Positions 1-13,560 of a stretch of 64,000 bases of DNA are shown here, in pieces; position 1 is the first letter of the stretch; every line of letters starts with the position of its first letter. Made by a program: the position numbers and the translations under genes. The notes beneath the pieces were generated by a model. That model was not told the origin of the DNA. It worked only from the letters and a program-made list of their open reading frames with translations, and searched no databases. This DNA is from Brachionus rotundiformis (Eukaryota > Rotifera > Eurotatoria > Ploima > Brachionidae): positions 5,060,821 to 5,124,820 of the forward strand of contig JAESIW010000020.1 of the NCBI GenBank assembly GCA_016802295.1, in the 5' to 3' direction.

Positions 1-3000
1 ATTCTGTTTAAAAGCAAAGCCCATAAAAACAAATTTTGTTCTGGATACAGCACCTCATTTTTTCCAAAGTTAAACTCAACTTTTTTGAAATTTATAAATT
101 ACACAATGTTTGATAAATAAATGTTTAAATTACTTGTAGAATCTTTGGCGTCAAAGTCACTAGTTTCTCTTTTATTCGCAAAATCCTAAACAATTAAATT
201 TAAAAATTGTTATTTTTAAAAAAATTTTAAAAATTTCTTACCAAAAACCTTTCCATTTGATTGTAGTCTAAGTCGGTGGGCAAAAATTCGGGCTCAAAAT
301 CCTCGAATAAAAAGTCTTTTAAAAACCTAAGCAACCCTTTAAATGTAATTAAGCAGCTCGAATGATCAGGTGAGTATTTTTTTTTATAAAGCTGGAATAG
401 TGGAGCTTTTTTTGCATCAAAATGCACCTTATTATCAACAATAAGAAGCTTAAATTGTTTTTTTAAAAATCCTACTTTTTGAGAATTGTAGAGAAAATAG
501 AGTCTTCTAATGGTAAGAAACGATCTGAGGTTTAGACCATTCTCGAGCAATAGCTCGACAAATTTTGGTTTATTTTGTACCAAAGCCATTTCCATTAAAT
601 AAGATAATTGGTAAGACTTGAACTCCTCTTCACCGGTAAAAATATCTGTTTTGGCAATGTCGCTGCGGTTCCATTGCAAGGCCAATTTTAAATTTTCATA
701 ATATTTATTTTTACGTGCTATAAAATTTTGAATCAAAATTAATTGTTAAAATTATTAAATACTAAATTTAGTCCTACAGTTTAGGAATGCTCTCAAAATT
801 GTCAACTCGATGTCGGAGCCTCCTTCTTCGCTATCAAGCCTGAATATATTGATCAAATTATCAGATAGTCTGCTTATTATATACTTAAGTCTTTCGATAG
901 CCTCTTTTATTTTAACCATGTACTCAGGCTTTCCTTTAAAGAAGTCGAACATTGTCGAATCTATTATTAATTTTTCAAAATGACTTTCTCTTGATTTAAA
1001 AAAATATATTTAATTATATACAATTATCTAAATGATAATTTAGCAATACTTTGGATTTACAATGGAGCATGCATTTGCAATCAGATCAGCACAACCTTTG
1101 CTGTCCTTTATACATTATTAGATAATGAAAATTTATAAAAAAGCATAAGTTTACTGCCAAAACTAGAACTGGCACTGCTTGTTTCAATGACTGTTCGACA
1201 GTAATCAAGGTGTTTGGTCCTCCCTGAACTACAATCAATATCATGGGAACTGATTCATTTTTACAATCTTCTTCATCCGACTCATCTTCGTCGTCGCTGA
1301 ACTGTGTAGCAACATTGGACAGGCGATTAAGTTTTTTTGCTGTATTCCTGTTGCGTTCGTAGTACTTAAGAGATCTTCCTTTTCTCAATTCAGCCTCCAG
1401 ATGAGCTCTGAATTCGATTTCTACCCCAAATCGACCATTTGAACCATCATCAACCAGGATAAAATGTGTATGATTTGGATCAAGCAATACATCTGTATTT
1501 TTTGGAAAATCTTTTTTATTTTCACTGCTGTCCGTTTCTTGTTGGGCATAAAACAAAGGAACCTATATTTTTAAAAATTCAATTAGTTTGGATAAAATAA
1601 TAGTTTAAAAAAAACTAGCAGAATAATTAAGTGCTGAACTAGGAATTTTGATTGTCATAAGTTTTTAATTTTTCATTAATGATTTATTTTTAGTATAATA
1701 TTTTTTTAACTGATGATTTTGACAAGATTTAAAGAGAAAAGTTAAATATCTATAACTATTATAATTGTTTTTTCTCTAATAGTTCATTTATTTAGACAAA
1801 TAAAATCAATAGAACTTAAATTTAAAGTAACTTTTGATTTTTAAAGAGCTTATTAAAAATAAAGTTTAAAGCAAAAATATAAAAATAAATTTTGTCCTTA
1901 TACTTTCTATTAAAGAGTTTTGAATTATTTAAATAATTTTGATTTTTAAATTAATTTATCAATCAATCAATCAATCAATCAAAATAGCAGAAAAAACCAT
2001 TAAGTTTTTATAAATTAATGGAAAAATTTTAATAATTTCTTAAAATTAAAATGAAATAATATTTAATTAATTATTTAAATAATTTAATATTGTGGTGCTG
2101 TTCATAGAAACATGAAGCTCTTGAATGCACCGCTAGAAAAAATAATCATTCCAAGTTAAAATAATTAATTTATTGATTTTGTATCAAATTTTTTTGTTAG
2201 AAACATTATGACAATATACAAAAACAATTAGAAAATATTTTGTGCCATTACACTAAATTTAAACACAAATTTACATCACAGTTTTACACCATTGAACCTA
2301 TAAACTACCTGAAACATAGTTCTATTTTCGATTTCTAGATTTTTAAGTATCATTTTTTTCATTCTTTTTTTTTTATCATGAAATATAATCTAATCAAAAA
2401 TCGATTTATTAAAAATCAATTTAAAATTTCAGTTGGTTAACATTTAACCTTTTTGTAAATGGTTCCATTTTCTCTTACTTGTTGGGATTCTTTGTTAATG
2501 TCATCCAAGTTCAATGTAGTATTAATGTTTCTTATATTCTTTTTCTATCAATTGATCATTATAAATAAATATCCATTTAAAGATATCGAAAAATTTTACT
2601 GTCATTTGATCTCTGAATGCAATTTTTCCCCATGTAGCAATTCCAACTACAGTTAAATTACATGTGTGGAACTCATCGGCTACAGCCTCACCGACTAGGC
2701 GCATAACACCTGTATTTGTTCCGCCCGTGATTATCCAAGCTCCTGTTGATGCCGCCGCCTTAATCAAGCCTCGTTTAAAAGCTTTTTTCATTCTATGTGG
2801 TATTGTGAACTTTTGAGCACCACCTGTAACACTCAAAATTAACTGTGGACGCTGCAGATTCCAACCTTCTTGGCTATACATGTACTGTATCATATCTTTA
2901 GTTTTAGTCTCATTTTGCACTCGAATGTACTTAATTTGGGAGTAAATACGATATAAAAAAAATCATATTAAATTACACTGGCGGTCTTGGAGTGAGAACC

Positions 3001-3878
3001 AGGAAATGTCAGTTTCCCATATGCATCTGTGGGACTCAATTCTGTACATGCTCGATAATTCCATTCATTGCCTTCATATTTATGAGATCCTTCGTCAATT
3101 TTGTATTGGCAACCTAAACACATCTTGGAACTTATTTTAAAAAAATAGATATAATTAAACTTGTTTGTGGTAATTTTTTTTGATTACTTGGGATCCCTAA
3201 CAAACCGGGTGCATACGCGTTTTTTAAAATATTGAGCATACTTTGGATGATTCAAAAGACCATTTGAGTCATAGCTCTCTGATTGTGAATCAAGTAATTT
3301 GGTCGAATTTCTAATTTGACCAACCTAACCAAAACAAAAAATTAAAAACATAATAAGTCAAAATTTTTTGCTTTATACATCAATTTTGGTCTCAATGGTC
3401 AAGCCACCTTTGATTGATCTATCCAATATCTGGATATCATTTGAGCTCTGTTTTCTTTCTGTCATTTCTTTATTTTTGCTATTTACCAAGAACATATTGT
3501 TTGAAGTGCATTCAGTTTGATTCAAAATACTCTCTTTGGTGTCAGCATACTTTTCATCTACCTTACGACGTCGTGGAATTATATTGTAATACTTTAGGGC
3601 ACGAAAATGATAAATATTTATTTATTTAAGAGTGTTAGTATCTTATTAGTAAAAATTAAAAAAAAATATATTTAGTAGTTTTTGTTTTTGTTAACAAGGA
3701 AATAAATTGAAAATTTTAAGGTCATGTGAAATTTTAATTGACCCATTGGTTTAGAAACTAGGTCTTTATTTAGATTTATTAGTTCATTAGTTCGAATATT
3801 TGATTATCTTACTTCGTTTTCAAAGCAATTCAATTGCTCATTAAAATTCTCGTTATTATTCAGGTCGGTATTGGACAT
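1..3878 (-). CDS. TRPM cation channel, N-terminal cytoplasmic half (partial)
   Basis: Member of the TRPM family of membrane cation channels. Only the cytosolic N-terminal homology region is present, about 760 residues; ankyrin-like linker, pore and C-terminus lie off the left edge. Twelve exons join in frame: 3813-3878, 3379-3591, 3188-3324, 2977-3130, 2600-2929, 2449-2544, 1155-1562, 1050-1105, 778-989, 242-717, 134-185 and 1-79. Start ATG at 3878. Family signatures seen are YFKKRVC, TDAYGKLTFPG, RPQLILSVTGGA, GAWIITGGTNTGVM, LDPNHTHFILVDDG, VQGGPNTL, LALQWNRSDIAK and FVELLLENGLNL. The SVTGG and GGTNTG motifs belong to the SLOG/LSDAT fold that binds nucleotide-type ligands in some TRPMs. Introns are about 50 bp except 1563-2448 (886 bp). 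The stop after the GIATWG segment lies inside a 55-bp intron (2545-2599). Exon 2 is lineage-specific. Which TRPM subtype cannot be told without the C-terminus. Confidence 0.93.
1959..1983. repeat. (CAAT)n tetranucleotide microsatellite
   Basis: About six perfect CAAT units inside the longest intron of the TRPM gene. The rest of that 886-bp intron is AT-rich with no other structure seen. Confidence 0.9.
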
Positions 3879-5712
3879 TTTATTTCGTTTGTGATTTTGC
3901 ATTTCATTAACAAACACAATATAATTTACCTTACATGAAAATAAATATAAAATCTAAAATCGGAATTTTTTTTTGAAATAAAAAACTTTTAAAATTTGAT
4001 TGATTTTTTGCAAAAAGAAACTATTTATTTATTTCCTTCTATTGACTGAGTGTTTTTTTGTTGTTGTAATTCGCTTAATATATTCGCTTCAAAATCAAAC
4101 AAAACTATTTTCTATTTTATTATTCAATTTAATTGCTTATAAATAAATCTTAAAATTATAATTTTTGTTTTTTGCATTGTTCAATAGCTCTGGATGTCGA
4201 CAATGAGACTGTAATAAAATGTACACAACTTGAAATTAATTCTTGTCAAAATTTTAAATTTTCAAGAAAATCTTGGCTAATCTTGGATAACTATTGTTAT
4301 TTCCAATTATTTTTCTCGTGATAAAATCACCGGTATAAAAACTTTTAATTTCATTCAACAAAATATGTTCTTTTTTTCAAAACTTAATTAGTTTTTTCGA
4401 TCAATATTATCATTTCACTTCATAAAAAATCAAGCTAAATATTTTATTACATTGTGTAATATTTGAACAATATTTTTGGCTAGAAACAAATTAAGAATAC
4501 AGAACTATGCAACTTTAGAATAAATAGCTATTAAAAGTCTATCAAATTTGTCAGAGCTTTTTCTTATTTTTAAATCTTAAAAATAAAAAAAAGTCTATAT
4601 TAAATTATTTCCTATTTTTATGAATGATTGGCACTAATTAGTGTTTTTTTTCTCAATAACTAATTTAAAACTGTTTTTGAGAGAAAATTTTCAGCACAGA
4701 AAATAATCGATTGAAACCAAATATGCTAACAAAATTGAGTGCAAAAAAATTAATTATTAAAGCAAATTTGATTTTAATTATTAAATTTTATCTAAATATT
4801 TTAATCAAATGGTGCCTTTGGTCTCTTTGATCTGATGAAATTTTAAAAATAATTATTAAGAATGGAATTTAAATATAGCATTTTAAATCAACTCAAAATA
4901 ATCAATCTATTTTTTAATTTTTTAAAATTTATCTTCACCAAATTTTAATTAAAATTAAATTATACAGCATTATTTATTTTTTCTTTCAATTGAAAAATTT
5001 TTTGAAATGGAAGTGTCTTATAATTAAAAGTATCATTGTCATCAATTTAAACATCTTCTTTAAATAAATTGATAGAATCATTTATTTGAAAATATAATAT
5101 CAAAAATTATAAAATTATTAATTTAAGCTTTAGTCCTCTATTGAATGATTCAAAGTTAAATAAATAATCTTTTTGAATATTTTTTAAAGCTTTAAAAAAT
5201 ATATACTTTATAAACTTATCATTAATTAAATAAAATGCCTAAAATTAAATTAGAAAAAAAGATTAGATTAATTTTAATAATATTAAACTGTAAATAAATA
5301 AAAAGATAAATAAAATTATCTTATTTTATCGATTTAGAATAGTTTTTCGTTTAGTTATTTCTAAATACTTGTTTCCAATCGAAACTCTTCTCATGTACGG
5401 ATAAGAGCTAAATTGGAAATTTTATCAAAAGTTTAAAAATTTTTTTGTCACAATTTCATAAAATTCATTTGAATTTAAAATTTTACTTTAAACTATTAAG
5501 AGATAAATTTATCTTATTTTAAAATTTCAACAATTCTATTTATAAAGATGATATATATTAATTTATCAAATTTGCTGGTATAGTTGATAATTTTTAGTCT
5601 AACAAGCGTTTATTAATTATATCACATAATTAGAATAGTTCACAACAAAATAAGAACTTAAATAATTTTTCATTTTATTTATTTTTCTAAATTTCTTTTT
5701 TAAGTATTTAGG
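3879..5712. other. Intergenic spacer between divergent TRPM and lectin/CUB genes
   Basis: About 1.8 kb of AT-rich sequence between two genes transcribed away from each other. It must hold both promoters. No coding segment, RNA gene or repeat was recognised. Confidence 0.6.
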
Positions 5713-8700
5713 ATGATTTTTTTAATCGGCATATTTCTTATTTCAGTCAATAGCTTTATCACCACCGTGCAAAGTAAACAAGCGTACAATTTTATCAAAA
5801 AATTCTAAATTTAAATTTACAGGCCAGTCTTTGAATCGACTAACCGGATGCGCACTAGTGACAAAATCCATAAGCATTGACTGTGGTGCTGGGAACGAAG
5901 TTCAGATTTATGAAGCTATTCTAGGCGCCAAGGAAAATCCAGACGGAAACTGCATTTATACGTATTAACTAAAAGATTACTAATAAAAAATAAGTTAATT
6001 ATTTTACTAAGTTCTGGGGATTGCTATGAATATGACCAGCCTTATTGCCTTCCTGGAGCCCAAACTTGCACACTATATGCCCCAAAAAGAAAATTATCTA
6101 GTTGCGACAAATTTTCCGAGTATCTAGAGGTCAAATATTATTGTGTTCCTAGTAAATTTATTAATTAATAAAATTTTCCAAAATAGCTATATAATAATTT
6201 TTAAAGAAACATCAACCAATAATGTTAATATTTGTGATGGCCAAACTATTACACAACAATCTGGTTTAATTCAAAGTCCCAATTTTCCAAGTTACCAACA
6301 AACTAGTGCTACATGCACAACAAAAATTACTCTTCCAGTCGGAAAAACTATTGATGTGTTTGTTTCCGACATGAAAATCCAAAATAGAGATTCTTCTGAA
6401 AATTGCTTTGATTATCTTAGAATAACTGATTCATCTGGAACAGAAGATGTGTGTGGTTCAGAAAAGCCAATTTTTGCTGAAAGTTTTTGTTCAAATGTCA
6501 TCTATATAAGCTACAAAGCTACTACTCAAGCCTCTTTTTTATCTTTTTTTAAAGGCTTTAAACTTTATTATCAAAGTTTGTTTAGAAAATTTTGAAGATA
6601 TTCTTTTAATTTCTAATTATTAATAGTGAGGGATTCTAGCTGCGGAACTGGAACGCCTTCACCACCAGTTGATACCACTTCAACTACCAATACCCCTACT
6701 GTTGACCCGTCAACTTTAGTTCTGGTCGCATCCCAATTTTTAAATTTTCAAATTTGTCGAAATGACCAAAAACAAATTACAGCTCCTGATTTCAATGTTG
6801 TTTACATTGAACAATTAGAGTATAGAACACAGCTTATTTCTTTATTTTGCCTAAGTCCAAGCTCACTTGATTGCTCTGAACCTCATCCGATAACCTGCAA
6901 TCTTAAAAAATCATGCTCATTTAATCTCCTTTCTGAATACACTGTTGATGGATGTTCAGGAAAAAAAGCCGACTTTATTTACGGAATTTATAGATATATT
7001 CCAAGTAAGATAAATTATAGGTCTTTAATCAATCTTTTTATTTAAAAAAAAATATTATTTTAGTTGATTCAAGAATTAAATACACAGTTTGTGATACGCC
7101 AATTGTAAATGCTGATAATGATCCAAATGGTATATTGATCAGTAAAAATTATCCAAGCATAAATACCAATGCTCAGTGTACCACTAAACTGCAATCATCT
7201 AATCCAAACAAGGCTTTTAGAATTTATATTACAGATATATTCATGGAAGACGAGTATTTTTTTTTTCTAAAAATTGTTAAATTTTCTAATATTTATTCAA
7301 AATTAATATTTAAGTTGCTCAAAAAGCTATGTCCAGTTTGATGACAAAAAATCTCCTGCCACCAGCTTTTGTTCATCAATAAATCCGCAAAAAAGTTATA
7401 CTTATCTAGCTTGTTCTAATCAAGTAGACGTAAATTACAAAACTTCAAATCAGAACGACAACTACCGAGGATTCCGAATATATTATGAATGTAAACAATA
7501 GGAAATTATTTTTTTTAAATTAAATTTTTTTCATAAATTTAGTGATTGATACACCAACCTCATGTCAAAATTACATAACAACAACAAAAACAACTGCATC
7601 ACTATTGACCACTTCTAATAACAATGAAATTGTCAGTCAAGGTAAAAATAATATTATTTATAATCATTTTTGCTTAATTAAAAAAAATTTAATTAGTTAT
7701 GACTACTGGTGGAAATGCTGGTGGTCGACCATGCATATTTCCTTTTAAATATCAAAATAATGTCTATGATAAGTGCATTCCGGAAGGAAATGACTATTGG
7801 TGTTCGGTTACTGACGACTATGACCGAGACAGATTGAGGGGAAATTGCGTCGCTGGTAAAACTGTAAAAATATATAAGATAATAAGTCTACTTTATCTTT
7901 AGGGTTTACTACAAACGAAAAGTTTTCTATATGCGATAGAGATCGCAAGACTCTATCATGTCCAACTGGATACCTAATAAATTTGATATCGGTTCAAGGC
8001 TCAAGAACAAGTGATAACTCTTGTGATGAAAGGTAAAAATTTTTCAAAGAAAATTTTATTAAAAAAGTTAATTTTTTAGCAAAATATCATGCTCTCAGAG
8101 TCTTTACAATACAGCCATATCTATAATTGGAGGCAAACAATCTTCTCTCATTATCAATTCGTTCACTTTGACCGAATGTTCGAATGCAAGAGCTAATATT
8201 CTAACCATTGATTACAATTGTATACCAGAAACAGTTTCATATGTTAAATCCTATAACCAATGTTCATCTGGACAAATATCAGACGAAAAAGCCATAATAT
8301 ATTCACCAAATTATCCAAGTGCACAGAGCAATTTAAATTGTAATTTGAATATTGTTGCCAGTTCACAAAAAATTTTGAATCTATACATTGTATCGTCTGA
8401 ACTTCAAGCTATATTTGGTTCTCAAGAGTACCATTTAATTTTTTGATAATTAGATAATAAGATTTATTTAAAAAAAAATAAATAGGTGTTCTGAGTCATA
8501 TATTCAGTTGAATAATGGTGAAAAAATTTGTGGCAACCGAAAGCCAGGACTTATTACTCAAAAATGTGGAACAAACTTCCAATTGAGTTATTATGTTGGA
8601 TCTAAAAATTATAAAGGCTTTAAAGTTTATTATGAATGTAAAAAATTTTAATTTAAAATTTCTACAATTATTTGACTTTTTTTTATCATTAGTAACGAAT

Positions 8701-11700
8701 GTGGTTGATCCAAATCAGTGCATTGAGCCATCTACAACCAATGCGCCAGCCACTGGTTCAACAACTCCGGCTCCAGCTTATGTCACTCAAGGTAACGAAC
8801 ACGGAAATTTATTTTGTTCTATAGATTTTTTTTTACTTTTAGGACTTGCTTCTGGTACGCTTACTTTGGTAAATTGTCGTTTTTCTGAAACAATAACTTG
8901 CCCGAACAATTATATAATTTCGGTCAAGCGAGCTTTTTACGGAAAATCATCGGATAATAAATGTTTTTATACGTGAGTATTAAACAATAGTAATTTTTGA
9001 AATTAAATTAAATTATAATTTTCAATAATCTGAAAAAAATTAATTTTTAATTGAAAAAATATAATTCTTTATTTAAAAAGAGATGGAGACTTGATAAGTT
9101 ACTCAGTTCGAACTTTGAACTGTAATGGAAAAAGAACCTGCAACCTACCGTATTATTTTGTTTTGATGCCAGAGCATAATGTTTTTGCCAGTTATTTACA
9201 AGTTGACTATGAATGTATCCCAAGTAAATACTTAATAATTTAATAATCTTCTTTGATTATATTTGATTTGGCTTTGTGTTTTTACCAACTAGCTAATTTA
9301 CCATCTCAAAATATGTGCGGAATGACATTCAATAGCAAGAATGGAATTATTAACACTCCAAGTTATCCAAGTTATGATCAATCATTGAATTGCAAGGCTT
9401 CAATCACAACCAGTTCTACTAATGTAATAAAAGCTTTTATAATTAACTTGAGTATTGCCAAAAAGTAAGAGGAAAATATCATTAAAATAATTTGTATAAC
9501 TTTTTTTTTTTTACTTTAGTTGTTCTATAGACAATATAAAATTTTCTGAAGCTAGTTCGACTGTTCCAGCAGAATTTTGCGGACAGGAAGCTGGAATACT
9601 GGCATTCGAAACCTGTGGATCAAAATTAGATATTGATATTGTTACACGAGCCGGTCCAGACAATTCTTTTGATGGTGCATCAATTTATTATGAAGGTAGG
9701 AATATATCTTAGTTTTTTTTAAGTCTCAAAAAAAATTAATACACAAAATAAATGAAAAGCTGTTCAAAAGCCAATTGACTTTGTTTGCACCCCTCCGACA
9801 ACCACAGTTACCACTCAAAAAACCACTACAACTCAATCGACTTCAACCATGTCCACAATTCCTCCTTATATAGGTTCGGATGTTAAAAGCAGAAATTTAC
9901 AAAAAAGATAATTTTTTTTTAATTATTAGGTTTAGCATCGCCAGTAAATACAATCATAAGATGTAATTCAAACTATATTACCTGTCCTAAAAATTATGTG
10001 ATCATTATACGATCATCATTTTATGGAGTTAAAGACTCATCGACAGGCTGCGACTACAAGTGATTAATCAAAAATTCTGATCTGAATAAATTAATCTGAA
10101 ATTAAATCTTTATTTTAACTTGATTTCTTAATTCTTAATATTTTTCTTTTATAAAAATTTAATTAAAAAAATCAGATTAATTTAATAACTTTTAATTGAA
10201 TATATAAAATATTTTTTAGTCCAAACGATTGCTTTGGTCCAAATACAGGTGCATCGTTTTCATGTTCAGGAAGAGAGTCTTGTTATTTGTCATTTTTTGC
10301 AAATTCAGCTCAAGTTCCTGAATGCCAACGAAAATACGCAAATTATTTGTTTTTAGAATATCAATGTGTTCCAGGTAAGCAATTTTCGAGTAAAAAATTG
10401 ATTTATTTTAATATCTAAAATAAAGTAAAAAATGCTGGAAATCCTCCTAATCCTACCAACACGGATTTTTGTAAGCCATCCAGCGTGGAGCATAAAGTCA
10501 ATCCGAATTCAGGTCTAATTTTACAGAGCATAAATTATCCTTCCTATCCAACAGAAAATTTCTATTGCTCTAAGAGTATAACAACAGATCCTGGATATGT
10601 TTTAGATGTATATTTTATTGCTGGCACATTCCCTGGAAAAGCAGAGTAATAAAATAAAAACTAAATGAAGATAATTATAAAATTATATTTTCCCTTAATC
10701 TAAGTTGTAATGGTTCGACAGATTTTTTACAAATAACTGATGGTTTTACTAACCATAAATTTTGTGGTAATCCAAATCAAGCCAAATATTTGATGGAATC
10801 AAGATCAAACAGTTTGCAGGTTACTTTCAATGCCACATCTCAATTGTTTGCATTTGTTTACAAAGGCTTCCAAATATACATTCAAAGTAATTAATAATTT
10901 AATATTTTTTTAATCTATTTTCTTCTGAAAGCTATTGCAATTCCTCCGGTAACGGGCACAACCCAATCTACCACAAAACCTCCATCTACATCTCCAATTC
11001 CTATTGGATTACTCAGTCAAGAGTATTACGTAGATATGTGCGCTTTAGATTCGAAAACCTTATATTGTCCGAATAATTATGTAATCGTGGTTCTCCAACA
11101 GTCAATAGTTAGGTCAAATGACGGCTGCGACTTCAAGTAAATTAACTATAAATAAAACTAAAATCAATAATAAATTTTTTAAGGCCTGGTGACTGTCGTG
11201 AACCTACAGACTTGGTTTCAACTGAATGCGCCGGTAAACAATCTTGTAATATCTATTTTCCATACACTCCAATTCCATTCTGTGGCGGTGGAAATGCTGA
11301 TGGTCTAGAATATGTGTACCAATGTGTCCCAAGTAGATTATTACAAGTTTTTTTTCTTTTGTTTTAAATAAAATCTAAAAGGTTCTCCAACATCTACCAT
11401 CAAGTCTTATTCATGTTCAGGTAAAGATATAAAAATCGAAGGTGCCACAAACGGAATCATAGAGTCGCCAAATTATCCCAATTATGAAATTAATGTAAAT
11501 TGCGAAATTTCATTAATTCCTCAACAAAACAGTTTTTATAAATTGTATTTAATTGATATCGATTTAAGTGAAAAGTATATTGTGTTATCTTTATTTAAAA
11601 ATATAAATTTTTTCATTATTTTCAGTGTTTTGGATGACGCTTTGGCAATTGATACTTTAATATTGGGAGAAAACGAAGATGGAATGTCGCGTTATTTGTA

Positions 11701-12179
11701 CACCTCTAATAAAACTATTGAGATACGATACAAAAGTTTAATAACTGCGAATTCTTCGGTTCTTGAGTCACTTAGAGGGTTTAGAATTTATTTTCAGGCA
11801 TTTACCATTGGTTCAGAGACCACGACCACAAAAACCACTAAACTTCCTGTAACAAACAAGAATCAATTTACAAGGAGTATTATATCAACTTTTTTATTTA
11901 AAAAATTAATAAATTTTTGTCTAGTAATTGAAAGTAAAAAGTCAACAAATTTGATTTACGGCTCTTTGGCAGTTGGAATACCTTGTATTGCTTTGCTGGT
12001 GCTAGCAATTATACTTTTGAACAAGTAAATTTTTGAAATTTAATTAGAATTTAAAGAAAAATAAATTTTTAAAAAGATCGTCACAGGTGTCAAATAATAA
12101 CTTCAAAATAAAGTACTCAAATAATGATGAAAAGTTAAACGATAATATCACTTCATTTAGTAATCCAATTTTAGAATAA
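5713..12179 (+). CDS. Single-pass receptor with six SUEL-lectin/CUB modules and one FN2 domain
   Basis: A modular cell-surface protein of 1,620 residues from 28 in-frame exons, first 5713-5773, last 12077-12179. Order: signal peptide (MIFLIGIFLISVNS), SUEL1 (exons 2-3), CUB1 (6207-6575), SUEL2 (6627-7004), CUB2 (7064-7490), Thr-rich linker, fibronectin type II (7697-7855; GGRPCIFPFKY, YWCSV, GNC), SUEL3 and CUB3 (7903-8637), linker, SUEL4 (8843-9223), CUB4 (9293-9695), linker, SUEL5 (9930-10374), CUB5 (10426-10886), linker plus SUEL6 (10932-11332), CUB6 (11382-11876), one membrane helix (GSLAVGIPCIALLVLAIILL), short tail. SUEL domains show paired Cys and YxCVP ends; CUB domains show SPNYPS and GFRIYYE. 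SUEL domains usually bind galactose or rhamnose, FN2 binds collagen, CUB mediates protein binding. A role in adhesion, immunity or fertilisation is inference. Introns between modules are phase 1; those splitting a domain are phase 2. An AATAAA signal lies near 12238. Confidence 0.88.
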
Positions 12180-12436
12180 CTTTTATTTTATTTTACTTTT
12201 AAGATAGTTTTGATTATTTTTGTTTTTTTAAATTATTAATAAAGTTTGATTTTTGATTTTTTTATTAATTGTTCCAATTGGAAATAAAATTTTATTTAAT
12301 AAAATTCAAATCAAAATACGGTTTGATTTTTTTTATAAAAAATCTTGTCAAAAACTTTTAAATATTAAATTAATGAATAATAATTTCATTTTTAGGACTA
12401 TATTTTTAGAATTTAGTAAAAAATTACTATTATACT

Positions 12437-13256
12437 TCAAAATACATTATTTTTTTTGTTATCAGGTATTCTAATTGAGCCTCTAGGACAGTCAGCAAAT
12501 GAATTTTGTATATTATTTTTTTTCAAAAATTCCTCTGCCGAATCTTTACTGCATTGATAAATTCGCATACAAATTTTTATCAATGCTTCAGGTAACAGCA
12601 CCTTTACAATGTACTCATCATATTTATGATTTTTCTTGCAAAAAATGTACTGTAATGCCTTCACCGCAGACATGTACTGATCATGTGTGTAGCTTGTCAA
12701 AGCTGAATTCTCATATAAAAAATTACCAACTCGTTTAGAAAATTTTTTAAATTCTTGATGACGCCAGCTATGATCCTTAAAAAAACTTTGGTAAAAATTA
12801 AGTTTATTCACTTAAGTCACTTACACAATTACCAGAAAAAATGTCAATAAAATAGTTTATATCTCTTAAGACCATGTACTCAATGTGTTCAGGCTTCAGT
12901 TCGCTTAGTATTCTTCAAAAATAAAAACTTGATAGTTTATCATTGGTAATTTGTTATATATAGATATAAAACTTTGATAAGAAAATACTCCACAATAATA
13001 GATAATTAATTTTTTAATCTTTATTTAAAATGGGAAGATTTTCTTACTTTAGATGATCGATTTCTTTTTCGAAAGAAGCGTTTCTCTCAACTGCTTCATA
13101 AACAAATTCTCTCTTTGGACGTGAACCATTTTTTTTGCTCAAACTTTCAAGTTTACTGGCATCTTTTGTACTATTTTCATCAGCAATCATATCATTTTCG
13201 TCAATATTTCTTTCAAACTTTTCCTCATCTGAATTAATTGTAATTACCTCATCCAT
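12437..13256 (-). CDS. Short protein resembling the C-terminus of PWWP3A/MUM1
   Basis: Three exons (13048-13256, 12825-12912, 12437-12775) join in frame into a 211-residue protein from ATG 13256. The N-terminus is acidic and low-complexity, then basic (KKNGSRPKREFVYEAVE). The rest is helical: ELKPEHIEYMVLRDINYFID, then HDYS-like DHSWRHQEFKKFSKRV, then DEYIVKVLLPEALIKICM and SAEEFLKK. The VLLPEALI segment followed by an AEE helix recalls the C-terminal domain of the PWWP3A (MUM1/EXPAND1) chromatin proteins. That match is from memory and is the only basis for the name. No PWWP domain is present, so this would be a C-terminus-only relative. It is divergent from RNF185 with 304 bp between start codons. 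Existence of the gene is well supported by frame continuity; the identity is tentative. Confidence 0.6.
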
Positions 13257-13560
13257 TATATTTTAAATTCTTTTTAAATTTTTAAATTTTTCATCAATGA
13301 TTACTATAAGTAATGTAAAACAATACCAATGGTTTTGTAAAGAAAGTTTTTTTTTAAATTTGGAACGCATAAAAATTTGAATACATAAATTTAGCTATGC
13401 GTCTCCCGAAAATCGGAGTAAAAAGCTGAATGAATATGAAATAAAATTTTGATATATTATGAAAATATTAAAATTCTTCAAATAGAATTAAATAATTTAT
13501 TGTTAGATGCAATTTTAAATAAACACCTAGTTGTGGAATCGATTTAGTATTAACTGAAAA
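13257..13560. promoter_or_regulatory. Shared divergent promoter region
   Basis: Only 304 bp separate the start codons of the PWWP3A-like gene (-) and RNF185 (+), so this spacer must hold both transcription starts. A locally GC-richer patch occurs at 13396-13420. No TATA box could be assigned with confidence. Function is inferred from position only. Confidence 0.5.

Noticed and set aside
2459..3629. Plus-strand open frames in the TRPM gene
   Set aside because: They lie opposite TRPM exons and have no recognisable domain.
12253..12474. 73-codon frame after the lectin/CUB gene
   Set aside because: Made of Phe, Ile, Lys and Asn as expected from AT-rich DNA. It overlaps the 3' end of the opposite gene.
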